From Persicitalea jodogahamensis (GTDB taxonomy: Bacteria; Bacteroidota; Bacteroidia; Cytophagales; Spirosomataceae), in NCBI RefSeq assembly GCF_014651615.1, contig NZ_BMXF01000001.1, positions 186,001 through 250,000 of the forward strand: DNA of 64,000 nucleotides, read 5' to 3'. The notes below the pieces were generated by a model. The model did not search any database. It saw nothing but the letters and a program-made list of their open reading frames with translations, and was not told where the DNA came from. Shown piece after piece: positions 45,675 to 52,879 of this stretch (within the stretch, counting starts at the first letter, position 1; each line of letters opens with the position of its first letter). The position numbers were made by a program, and so were the translations under genes.

Positions 45675-46124
45675 ATGACGCTGACTGCAACCCTAAAATC
45701 TTTGTTCAGCCGGGACCTCGCCAAGCTGAAATCAGAAATAGAGGCGTATCAGAAGGAGGAAAATATCTGGCGTGTCGAGGAAAATATCACCAATTCGGCG
45801 GGTAACCTTTGTCTGCACTTGGTGGGAAATCTAAATACTTTCATCGGGGCGGAGCTCGGGGCCACGGGTTATGTAAGGAATCGGGAATTTGAGTTTGCGG
45901 GCAAAGGTGTTCCGCGGGATGCACTTTTGGAGCAAATTATCAAAACTATCGAAATGATCGGGATAACTTTGGACGGCCTTACCCCAGAGCAAATGGAGAG
46001 GGAATATCAGAAGGTAGTTTTCAAGGATAAGATGTCAACGGAGTATTTCTTGATTCACCTCTCTACCCACTTGGCTTACCATTTGGGCCAGATTAACTAC
46101 CACAGAAGGCTTTTGGATAATTGA
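45675..46124 (+). CDS. DinB-like/DUF1572 four-helix protein
   Basis: A 149-residue all-helical cytosolic protein. It matches DinB/DUF1572-type proteins: an ENIWRVEENITNSAGNLCLHL start, VGNLNTFIGAELG, and a late HLSTHLAYHLGQINYHRRL helix. The His residues in LCLHLVGN and HLSTHLAYHLGQ are placed as in the metal-binding triad of the superfamily. Members bind thiols or act as thiol-dependent enzymes. No function is assigned here. It probably belongs to the Uma2-DUF4159 transcript. Confidence 0.82.
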   Translation: MTLTATLKSLFSRDLAKLKSEIEAYQKEENIWRVEENITNSAGNLCLHLVGNLNTFIGAELGATGYVRNREFEFAGKGVPRDALLEQIIKTIEMIGITLDGLTPEQMEREYQKVVFKDKMSTEYFLIHLSTHLAYHLGQINYHRRLLDN

Positions 46125-46161
46125 AACCAAGAGCTTGAAGCGTTGCTACCAAATTCATGCT

Positions 46162-47256
46162 ATGAACGTCAAAATTTTATCTTCTCTCCTTTTAATGTTG
46201 GTGCTTGGTTTGCCCGCTTCGGCGCAGTGGCGCGTCCTGAAACTGGACACTCAGGCCAACTTCCGGGCGGTACACGCTCCGCAACCGAATGTTTGCTGGA
46301 TTGGTGGCAGCGGCGGCACGGTGCTGCGTACCACCGATGGTGGCGAAATATGGGACATCATGAAGGTACGCGATGCCGACTCACTTGACTTTCGGGGAAT
46401 TTATGGATTCGACCGGGAAACGGCGGTGGCGATGAGCGCCGGAGTTGCGGAGCAGGGCAAAGCGCGAATCTACCGTACCGAGGATGGCGGCGATTCCTGG
46501 CAGCTGGTGTACCAAACTACCCAGCCCGGCGTGTTTCTCGATGGTGTTTCTTTTTGGAATAAAAAAGAAGGTATCTGCTTCGGCGATCCGGTGGACGGGC
46601 ATTTTTTTATCCTCACCACCGACGACGGGGGCCGTAGTTGGCAGGAACTACCGCGCGACAGCCGTCCCGTGGCGCTGGAAAAAGAAGCTGCCTTTGCTGC
46701 CAGTAACTCTTCTTTGCTGACTGTGGGCAAGCATCAGGTTTTCATCGGTACGGGCGGGGCGAAAATGGCACGGGTACTTCGGTCTGATGATAACGGCAGA
46801 AGCTGGCAAGTGTCGGAAACGCCGCTACCCGCCGGGCCAACCAGCGGTATTTTCGGCTTACAGTTTTGGTCCAACAAACACGGCATCGCTGTGGGGGGTG
46901 ACTATGCAGATGTTGCTAAAAATACGCCGAATGTGCTACTCACCCGCGATGGCGGAGCCTCCTGGCAACTCAGCAGCGCAATGACCCCACCGGGACTGAA
47001 AGAAGCCGTCGGACTGTTCCATTCGCAATTTGTAAACTACGCGGGCGGGCAGCGCCCGACGAAGCACCGTTATCGTTTGGTGGCTGTTGGGGCGTCGGGT
47101 AGCGGGTATTCACGAGACTTTGGCAAAACCTGGGCAATGTTTTCAGAGGAACCTTTCCATGCCGTGAGCTTTGCCGGCCCGGCTGGCTATGCCGTGGGCG
47201 GGAAAGGACTGGTGGGGAAGTTTGAGAGGTTTCCCAAGGAACGGAGGAAAAGGTAA
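46162..47256 (+). CDS. Exported Asp-box (YCF48/BNR-like) beta-propeller protein
   Basis: A 364-residue exported protein. I chose the ATG at 46162, which opens into a signal peptide (MNVKILSSLLLMLVLGLPAS); a TTG at 46135 adds nine unlikely residues. About six Asp-box turns are visible: RTTDGGEIW, RTEDGGDSW, TTDDGGRSW, RSDDNGRSW, LTRDGGASW and SRDFGKTW. These mark a six-bladed propeller like YCF48/HCF136 or sialidase-type folds. No sialidase catalytic Arg triad was identified. The role is probably binding or assembly, not catalysis. It is commonly annotated as an oxidoreductase in this group, which the sequence does not support. Confidence 0.85.
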   Translation: MNVKILSSLLLMLVLGLPASAQWRVLKLDTQANFRAVHAPQPNVCWIGGSGGTVLRTTDGGEIWDIMKVRDADSLDFRGIYGFDRETAVAMSAGVAEQGKARIYRTEDGGDSWQLVYQTTQPGVFLDGVSFWNKKEGICFGDPVDGHFFILTTDDGGRSWQELPRDSRPVALEKEAAFAASNSSLLTVGKHQVFIGTGGAKMARVLRSDDNGRSWQVSETPLPAGPTSGIFGLQFWSNKHGIAVGGDYADVAKNTPNVLLTRDGGASWQLSSAMTPPGLKEAVGLFHSQFVNYAGGQRPTKHRYRLVAVGASGSGYSRDFGKTWAMFSEEPFHAVSFAGPAGYAVGGKGLVGKFERFPKERRKR

Positions 47257-47328
47257 GAAGCTGTTTTTTATAATGAAGTGGTTCCCGACTAAGCCCAATT
47301 TTGATTTCGTTAACGGCTAATCTCTCAG

Positions 47329-48207
47329 TCAACGTCCCGGAATGGCACTGACGCTGTACCCTTGCCGACGCAGCAGCGCGATGACCCCATCCTCACCACC
47401 AAGGTGCGCGGCTCCCACGGCGATAAAAGTTGGTTTATCAGCAACCTGTTTTTCTATGATTGGAATCCAGCGCTTGTTGCGGTCAGTAAGCAGCACTTCC
47501 TGCTGATTTTCCAACTCAAAAACGCTTTCCAGCGTCATATCATACAATCCGGCGATATCCTGTTTTTTGTACACCTCGACCATCTTGCTAAACTCTTCCC
47601 TCGCCTGCGGTAGACTGTCCATAAGCGTGACCAACATCTTGGCCTGATCGGCGTAAGGAATGGAGTCGAAAACGGCCATCTGTTCCTCGACCGTTTCCAG
47701 ACCAACTACCTCTACTTTCTGTTTCTTGGCTAAGCCCATCAGCGACATCTCATACGATTGCGGCTGGCAGGTCAATACGCGGTTGAGCAGGACGCTCATC
47801 AGCATGAAGGGTTTGGCCCGCTCGAAGGGCGCAATGCTCATGCCCACTGAATCCTTGAAGTAGGCATTCAGGCGGTCATAGTCTTTGGCATCCAGCAAGT
47901 CTTTCAATTGTTTTCCTTCCTGCATCGCCATGCCCTTCATCATGGCCATCATCATGCCCGGATCATCCATGTCAATTTCCAGGGTCAACTGCTCCGTTTG
48001 TTTCAAACAGCCTTTCAGTGTGTCGGTCAGCACAAAGTCGTTGGGACAAATCAGGTGAATAGTTCCGTAGAGGTACGAGGGCTGTGAAAGGTTTCTGCCT
48101 TCAATTTTCCATAGTAATGAAGATTCGGTGGGAGCCTGGGCGCGGAGCGTAACCAAAGTCAGGCTTAGCAGAAAGGCAAAGAGGTATTTCGCGTTGGTAC
48201 TTGGCAT
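47329..48207 (-). CDS. TraB/GumN family exported protein
   Basis: A 292-residue exported protein. A signal peptide (MPSTNAKYLFAFLLSLTLVT) is followed by LLWKIEGRNLSQPSYLYGTI with the family GTIHL motif. LVGLETVEEQ and a terminal VGAAHLGGEDGVIALLRRQG complete the three conserved blocks. The GTIHL, Glu and GAAHLxG elements are thought to form a metalloprotease-like active site (TIKI/PrgY/GumN relatives). The substrate is unknown. It converges with the Asp-box gene, and the 72-base gap shows no clear hairpin. Confidence 0.9.
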   Translation of the reverse strand: MPSTNAKYLFAFLLSLTLVTLRAQAPTESSLLWKIEGRNLSQPSYLYGTIHLICPNDFVLTDTLKGCLKQTEQLTLEIDMDDPGMMMAMMKGMAMQEGKQLKDLLDAKDYDRLNAYFKDSVGMSIAPFERAKPFMLMSVLLNRVLTCQPQSYEMSLMGLAKKQKVEVVGLETVEEQMAVFDSIPYADQAKMLVTLMDSLPQAREEFSKMVEVYKKQDIAGLYDMTLESVFELENQQEVLLTDRNKRWIPIIEKQVADKPTFIAVGAAHLGGEDGVIALLRRQGYSVSAIPGR

Positions 48208-48272
48208 TTTCGGATTTGGCTGGTTTGTTTCTCAAACGTTTTTAACAAGGAAACCATTTCGCTTTACAAAAA

Positions 48273-48301
48273 AAGGTCCCCGAAAAGAATCCGGGGACCT
48301 T
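48273..48301 (-). terminator. Intrinsic terminator after the first META-like gene
   Basis: On the minus strand, AAGGTCCCCG and CGGGGACCTT form a perfect 10-bp stem followed by TTTTT, about 23 bases after the stop at 48324. Confidence 0.85.
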
Positions 48302-48323
48302 AAGCCAGCTTGTAATACCGTTG

Positions 48324-48785
48324 CTATTTTACTTTTGAAAAAATCATCACCTCCGTCCTGTCGTTAAAGTAGATGAAAAGACTTTCCTCATTCTGGCCGT
48401 AGGAAACTACGCTATTCATAGCTGACCACACCTTGTTGCTCCACTGCGTCGGCTCGCCTACTTTGGTGCCTCCGAAAACACTGTTTGCCAAGTTGCACGA
48501 TCCGTCTTTGATAAAGCTTCCACTTACGGCATTCGCCACCGTATGCCCCTTGAAACTTACCGATTTACCGTCTTCCGCGAAACTTAGCACCACGCCATGG
48601 CCATCGGGGTCAGGATCGGGTTGTAGCGTTCCATCGCTGAGATTCTGGTAAGCATTCAACTTCCAGGTACCTTCAAATGTGGAGTTGGCTTTGCAACCGA
48701 TCGGTTGCAGCACCGAGGATTTCCTGCCGCATCCAACAAATGCCAGGAGTAGAAGGAAAAATAAAATAGATGTCAGTCTTTTCAT
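48324..48785 (-). CDS. META-like lipoprotein (paralog 1)
   Basis: A 153-residue lipoprotein (lipobox VGC, Cys19). The mature part begins with a LQPIGCK stretch, then FEGTWKLNAYQNLSDGTLQP, the typical GxWxLxxY start of META/HslJ-type domains. GVVLSFAEDGKSVSFKGHT and SLFIYFNDRTEVMIFSK complete the small barrel. It is 37 bases downstream of a paralog of the same design, so the two arose by tandem duplication. Function unknown; the family is linked to outer-membrane stress proteins by name only. Confidence 0.75.
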   Translation of the reverse strand: MKRLTSILFFLLLLAFVGCGRKSSVLQPIGCKANSTFEGTWKLNAYQNLSDGTLQPDPDPDGHGVVLSFAEDGKSVSFKGHTVANAVSGSFIKDGSCNLANSVFGGTKVGEPTQWSNKVWSAMNSVVSYGQNEESLFIYFNDRTEVMIFSKVK

Positions 48786-48822
48786 TTCAGAATCAGTGTT
48801 TTATAGGGAGGTCTGTAATTCA

Positions 48823-49293
48823 TCACTTCGCCTTCGAAAACACCATTACTACTAACGTTTTATTGTGGTAAATGTAGAGCTTCTCCTCCGTCCGACCGTA
48901 GGTTACCTTTCCACGCAGAGGATTCAAAGCGTTTCTACTCCACTCGGAGGATTCATACACTTCCGTGGCAAAAGTGGAAAAGATGGTAAAGTCCCCAAGA
49001 CCACAAGAATCACTCTTCTGGTAGTTTCCGCCCACGGAGTTGACGTAGGTATGTCCCCCAAACTTCCCCGTTCCGTCCTCTTCGCTAAATGTCAAAACTA
49101 CACCACGGCCATTCGGTTCGGGATCTGTTTTGAGTGGTTCGCTGTCGGTTTTCCGGTATGCGTTCAAACGCCACGTTCCCTCCAATGTAAGCTCTGTCCC
49201 GCAATCAACCGGATGCAGTATAAAGGATTTCTTCTCGCACCCAATAAATGTCAGGAGCAAAAGAGACAGAAATGTTACAAGGAATCCTCTCAT
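48823..49293 (-). CDS. META-like lipoprotein (paralog 2)
   Basis: A 156-residue lipoprotein. I chose the ATG at 49293 because MRGFLVTFLSLLLLTFIGCE gives a lipoprotein signal with Cys19 matching its neighbour. It shares the neighbour's layout: LHPVDC, LEGTWRLNAYRK, GVVLTFSEEDG, GGHTYVNSVGGNY, SCGLGDF and a final LYIYHNKTLVVMVFSKAK. The two copies differ at many positions, so the duplication is old. It follows the OMP-like gene by 26 bases, and the three may be one transcript. Confidence 0.75.
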   Translation of the reverse strand: MRGFLVTFLSLLLLTFIGCEKKSFILHPVDCGTELTLEGTWRLNAYRKTDSEPLKTDPEPNGRGVVLTFSEEDGTGKFGGHTYVNSVGGNYQKSDSCGLGDFTIFSTFATEVYESSEWSRNALNPLRGKVTYGRTEEKLYIYHNKTLVVMVFSKAK

Positions 49294-49319
49294 TATCGAT
49301 TGTCCACTAATTAAAAGAA

Positions 49320-49913
49320 TCAAAAGGCCACACCCAATCGTACCAGAAAGCGATTATAGTTCCGATCTTCAGTGCGCGAACTTTGATCCCACAAGGGCGG
49401 CTTCTCTACCGTTGCCTCCTGGTGTTTGTACGAAAACGCCAGCGTAAATGCCGCGCCTTCGGGCTTCCCGATGCGTAGCCCCAGACCTGGGTTGAGCATC
49501 AAGCCGCCTTTGGTATCGTAGCCTTCGGCATCGTCGTGAAACCAAGTAAAACCGTAGCCTGCGTCGGCGCTGGCGTAGAGGCGGGTAGTTTTCTTGCCCG
49601 CCAAATCGTAACGTAGTCCTGCACCGATAGGATTGATGAGCGCCGAATTGTACCAGTCAATTCCGGTAATGATGCCCACACCGAGCCGGGATGAGTATTG
49701 AATACCATTGAGCATTTGTAGCGTCAGGTTGGTGCGGTTCTGGATAATTTCCTGCCCGCTGCCGCCCTGCTGAGCGTAGGGATCAGCTTTGACTCGACCC
49801 AGCATGATGCCCACCTCGGTTTGGTTGAGGTAATGCTTTTTGAAAGCAGTCTCCTGCGCCCAGGTCGGGAGCGTAGTCGTAAGCATAATCAGAAGAACAA
49901 GTATTTTTTTCAT
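49320..49913 (-). CDS. Small outer-membrane beta-barrel protein
   Basis: A 197-residue exported protein. A signal peptide (MKKILVLLIMLTTTLPTWA) is followed by alternating amphipathic strands with aromatic ends (EVGIMLGRVKA, GIQYSSRLGVGIITG, GAGLRYDL, ASADAGYGFTW, GLRIG, AFTLAFSYKHQ) and a C-terminal strand ending in Phe (FLVRLGVAF). That pattern fits an 8-stranded outer-membrane barrel of the OmpW/PorT-like type. No named family is certain. It lies between the LVIVD-repeat lipoprotein and the META-like pair, all on the minus strand. Confidence 0.75.
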   Translation of the reverse strand: MKKILVLLIMLTTTLPTWAQETAFKKHYLNQTEVGIMLGRVKADPYAQQGGSGQEIIQNRTNLTLQMLNGIQYSSRLGVGIITGIDWYNSALINPIGAGLRYDLAGKKTTRLYASADAGYGFTWFHDDAEGYDTKGGLMLNPGLGLRIGKPEGAAFTLAFSYKHQEATVEKPPLWDQSSRTEDRNYNRFLVRLGVAF

Positions 49914-49957
49914 AAAATGTCAAGTCTTGCGAGCCGGTAGTTGAGCTCCGAGAGTCG

Positions 49958-51271
49958 TTAAATCGCCGGACTTCCAACCGGAATCTTGCTCAATTGCCGC
50001 AGGTTTTTCGAGTCGCTGGCGTCGAACTGATAGAGTCCGTCTTTTCCGATCATCATGAGTGTTTTACCCAGCGGAATCACATCGTAGGCATCCATTTTCT
50101 GGAAGTGGGAAAGCAGGTGACTGTCTACGTTAAATGGGTCTTTGGCATCGAAGACTTTCAGGCCGTGCTCGCCCTCGCAGAGATAAAGTGTCGGGAAGTC
50201 GATACCCAGTCCGTGCGGATTCTGCATCTGGTAGCTCTTGATGAGTTGCGGACGATTGAGGTCGCGGATATCCACCAGGTCGAGCTGGTTTTGGGTGCCG
50301 CCGCAGAAAGTTCCGGTACGGATCGTCACGTAGGCTACGTCGTCGTGCACCACCACCGGGTCGCAGGCGCGACCGTGCTGGAAGATCGACAGCCGCTCGG
50401 GCTTGGCCGGGTTGCTGTTGTCGTAGATGTGCATGCCCGTGGTGGAGCCGATGAACAGCTTGTCTTTGTACGGAAAAATGGTTTCGATGCCCCACCCCAA
50501 TTGAACGGTGGAGAAGAAAGCAGGTTTGGTTGGTGTGGATACGTCGAAAAGGTTGAGTTCATTCTGACCGACGGTGTAAAGGTACTTATCGTATAAGGCA
50601 AAACGTGCCATCGAGCCGCCTTGTCCGTCACCTCCGCCCCCGCCACTGGTAGGTGCGGCAGAGCTCGTGTTGGCACTCCGAAAGAATGAAGCATCGGCCA
50701 TCGCAAAAACGCTGTTCCAGCCCCAACCCCAATTGGGAGTCGGATTGTCTTCGCAGTTGGTTTGGATGGTTTCGGTGACGAATGTCACTTTCTGGGCGTT
50801 GATGGCCCGGATGCTTGGGTTATAGTTCCAGGTACCTCCATCAAATTGGCCGCTACGGAATACTTCCTCCACGCGGCTCACTTCTTTGGGGTTCTTGGGA
50901 TCAGTGATGTCCAGCGCCACCAGATCGGAATAGCTGTCGGCGTACAGGATATTGCCACGCACCGCCATATCACCATTACCCGGAATCTTTACAAAGGCCA
51001 CCGAGCGTGGGTTGGCCGGGTCACTATTGTCAATGATATGTAGTCCTTCGGCCACTTCATTGATAAAGAGGTACTTGTCGCGTACGTAAATCTTTCCCGG
51101 ATGTTCAAGCGCGCGCGGGGCTTCGGTTCTCAAATCCTTTCGGACCTCCAGAAGTGAAATCGTGACCGGCGTCATGTTCCGCCTGACGCGGGTTTCGGTG
51201 CAATTGTCGTTGCAAGACCACACGCTCAGGGCGATCAGCAGGATGCCAGCGGTACGTAGCATTGTTTCCAT
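49958..51271 (-). CDS. LVIVD-repeat beta-propeller lipoprotein
   Basis: A 437-residue lipoprotein (signal MLRTAGILLIALSVWSC, lipid Cys20). The mature part has LVIVD-type propeller blades: GLHIIDNSDPANPRSVAF, LVALDITDPKNPKEVS, LNLFDVSTPTKPAFFS, MHIYDNSNPAKPERLS, LDLVDIRDLNRPQLI and LKVFDAKDPFNV. A Ser/Gly-rich insert (about residues 208-222) splits two blades. Such proteins are surface or periplasmic binding scaffolds; the ligand is unknown. A Met three codons in (METM) is an alternative start. It is 44 bases upstream of the barrel gene and probably shares its transcript. Confidence 0.87.
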   Translation of the reverse strand: METMLRTAGILLIALSVWSCNDNCTETRVRRNMTPVTISLLEVRKDLRTEAPRALEHPGKIYVRDKYLFINEVAEGLHIIDNSDPANPRSVAFVKIPGNGDMAVRGNILYADSYSDLVALDITDPKNPKEVSRVEEVFRSGQFDGGTWNYNPSIRAINAQKVTFVTETIQTNCEDNPTPNWGWGWNSVFAMADASFFRSANTSSAAPTSGGGGGDGQGGSMARFALYDKYLYTVGQNELNLFDVSTPTKPAFFSTVQLGWGIETIFPYKDKLFIGSTTGMHIYDNSNPAKPERLSIFQHGRACDPVVVHDDVAYVTIRTGTFCGGTQNQLDLVDIRDLNRPQLIKSYQMQNPHGLGIDFPTLYLCEGEHGLKVFDAKDPFNVDSHLLSHFQKMDAYDVIPLGKTLMMIGKDGLYQFDASDSKNLRQLSKIPVGSPAI

Positions 51272-51320
51272 GGTTGGTAGAGGTTTAGGTGAAATAGTGT
51301 TGAATCGTTTATAGGTTGAT

Positions 51321-51409
51321 TTGTAGAGGCGAACCTATGCGTTCGCCTAGCGTGCGCCAGCCATCGGGCGAACACAGGGGTTCGCAGCAGCGGCTGTCCG
51401 ACCCTACAA
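51321..51409. repeat. Intergenic GC-rich element with TTGTAG/CTACAA ends
   Basis: The element starts TTGTAGAGGCGAAC, holds GCGTTCGCC and GGGCGAAC...GGTTCGC words, and ends GACCCTACAA, so the ends are inverted. This kind of GTAGGGGCGAAC-type palindromic word set is scattered between genes in many bacterial genomes. It lies in a 228-base gap downstream of the serpin gene. Confidence 0.5.
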
Positions 51410-51420
51410 GGAAGAACAAA

Positions 51421-51449
51421 ATCGTCCGAAAGCAGGGCTCTCGGACGAT
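51421..51449 (-). terminator. Terminator after the serpin gene
   Basis: On the minus strand, ATCGTCCGA and TCGGACGAT form a perfect 9-bp stem around 11 bases, followed by TTTGTTCTT, 51 bases after the serpin stop. Confidence 0.6.
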
Positions 51450-51499
51450 AACGCACCCCGAAAACGTCAGCGGTAGCTGACGCTTAGTCTTTGATAGCC

Positions 51500-52711
51500 T
51501 TATGGGTTCATGATCTTACCCATGAACAATATGGTATTGGACGTTTTTTCGCTGATGATCAGTACGAACGGGTGGTCGGCAACGTATGGCTCCACCGGAA
51601 CGGAGGTTAAGCCCACACCCACCGTAGTGACTGCGGCGGCTTCGGTTCCTTTCTCATCGATACCCAGGTAGGTGTTCTGCTTTACCAGGCTGACAAAAAG
51701 GTCGGCAGTTGGATTGATTTTGCCAAGCTCGGCCTGATTGCTAAAAGCGCGGGCCATACCCATGGTCTGCAACACATCGTTGAGTTTGGCGTCGTATTCG
51801 AGCGTGAAACGCGGCAGCCCTACGGTCACCTGTTGCTCCCGCATTGCGGTTTGCAATTCATTCCAGGTACTGGCGCTCAATCCTTCAATCACTTTATCTA
51901 CCTGAGAATTCGGGCCAGGGATCAGCAGCGTCAGATTGAAATTGCCAGCAGCATAAGGTAGTTGAACAGCGGCGAAATCATTACGTTGCGTAACTTTGAA
52001 TTTTTCCTTCACACGCATCATTTTCACTGTTTTCTCGCCATCGTCAGCCAGAAGGAAGGGGGCGTCACTGGTCTTGTTTGGATCAAACTGTATCTGCCAG
52101 TCGCCCTTGAAATAGAGCGCGTTCATCAGAAACAGGACGTCGCTGGGCTTGATTTGGTCAATCACTTTCTTGATTTTACCATTAGTCTTATCGCTGGCCC
52201 AGGCATTGATTTTATCCTTGGCATTAGGATCGTCGAAGTTCAATCCGGCCACCTCGGCATCGAACGACTGGCGCAGCACGTTCAGGAAATTATCTTCTAC
52301 TTTGAAAGTATTGCGGTACCAGACCGAATTGGCAAGTCCAAGTTGTACTTTTGGATCGGCTTTAGGTAAGCCTTCGAGCAATGCCTGGTAGGCTTGGTTC
52401 AAATCAGCCTGAGACACGCCTTCCATTTTCAGGGATTTCGAAATTTGTTGCGCGGTTTCACCTTCAGCTCCGTTGAGCAGCATTCCCAGAGCCATGTGCA
52501 GACTCAGCGGCGAAACGAAAATATTCTCGTTCGCGGGCTGCGTAGCCTGGAATTTCTTGAAAAAATCAAAGGCAAAATCAGTCGTGCGGGCGGCTATGTC
52601 TGCCGATACCTGTACAGGCTGCCCCGGCTCGGGCGTAACGCCATCGTTACCGCATTGCCAAAGAAATACGCTGAAAACTAGTGCCGTAATGGAAACAAAT
52701 ATTTTTTTCAT
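51500..52711 (-). CDS. Lipoprotein serpin (serine/cysteine protease inhibitor)
   Basis: A 403-residue serpin anchored as a lipoprotein (signal with lipobox WQC, Cys20). The fold is complete: ANENIFVSPLSLHMALGMLL, NSVWYRNTFKVEDNF, LMNALYFKGDWQIQFD, a breach/shutter region, and the reactive loop DEKGTEAAAVTTVGVGLTSV, followed by DHPFVLIISE and NTILFMGKIMNP. The hinge (GTEAAAVTT) has the small residues required for loop insertion, so it should be inhibitory. By length the scissile P1 lies around the Leu-Thr-Ser stretch, suggesting an elastase- or chymotrypsin-like or subtilisin-like target. Bacterial serpins are less common than in animals. It is a single-gene unit by spacing. Confidence 0.94.
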   Translation of the reverse strand: MKKIFVSITALVFSVFLWQCGNDGVTPEPGQPVQVSADIAARTTDFAFDFFKKFQATQPANENIFVSPLSLHMALGMLLNGAEGETAQQISKSLKMEGVSQADLNQAYQALLEGLPKADPKVQLGLANSVWYRNTFKVEDNFLNVLRQSFDAEVAGLNFDDPNAKDKINAWASDKTNGKIKKVIDQIKPSDVLFLMNALYFKGDWQIQFDPNKTSDAPFLLADDGEKTVKMMRVKEKFKVTQRNDFAAVQLPYAAGNFNLTLLIPGPNSQVDKVIEGLSASTWNELQTAMREQQVTVGLPRFTLEYDAKLNDVLQTMGMARAFSNQAELGKINPTADLFVSLVKQNTYLGIDEKGTEAAAVTTVGVGLTSVPVEPYVADHPFVLIISEKTSNTILFMGKIMNP

Positions 52712-52879
52712 GGCTAATAGAATGTTTTTTTGTTGAAGAGGAAAGAGATTACGGTTTCACTCTTATAGTTTAATAAGTTTGGGATTGCAGGCCGAAAGTC
52801 TCTAAACCTTTACTCACTCTTTGCTATACACCTAAGAGAACCTTACTGACAAAAAGGTTGGAACCGCGCCTGAATTTTT

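Noticed and set aside
52841-52861. AACCTT/AAGGTT hairpin after the barrel/anti-sigma gene
   Set aside because: The stem is only 6 bp and no clear T-tract follows in the right place, so I do not call it a terminator.
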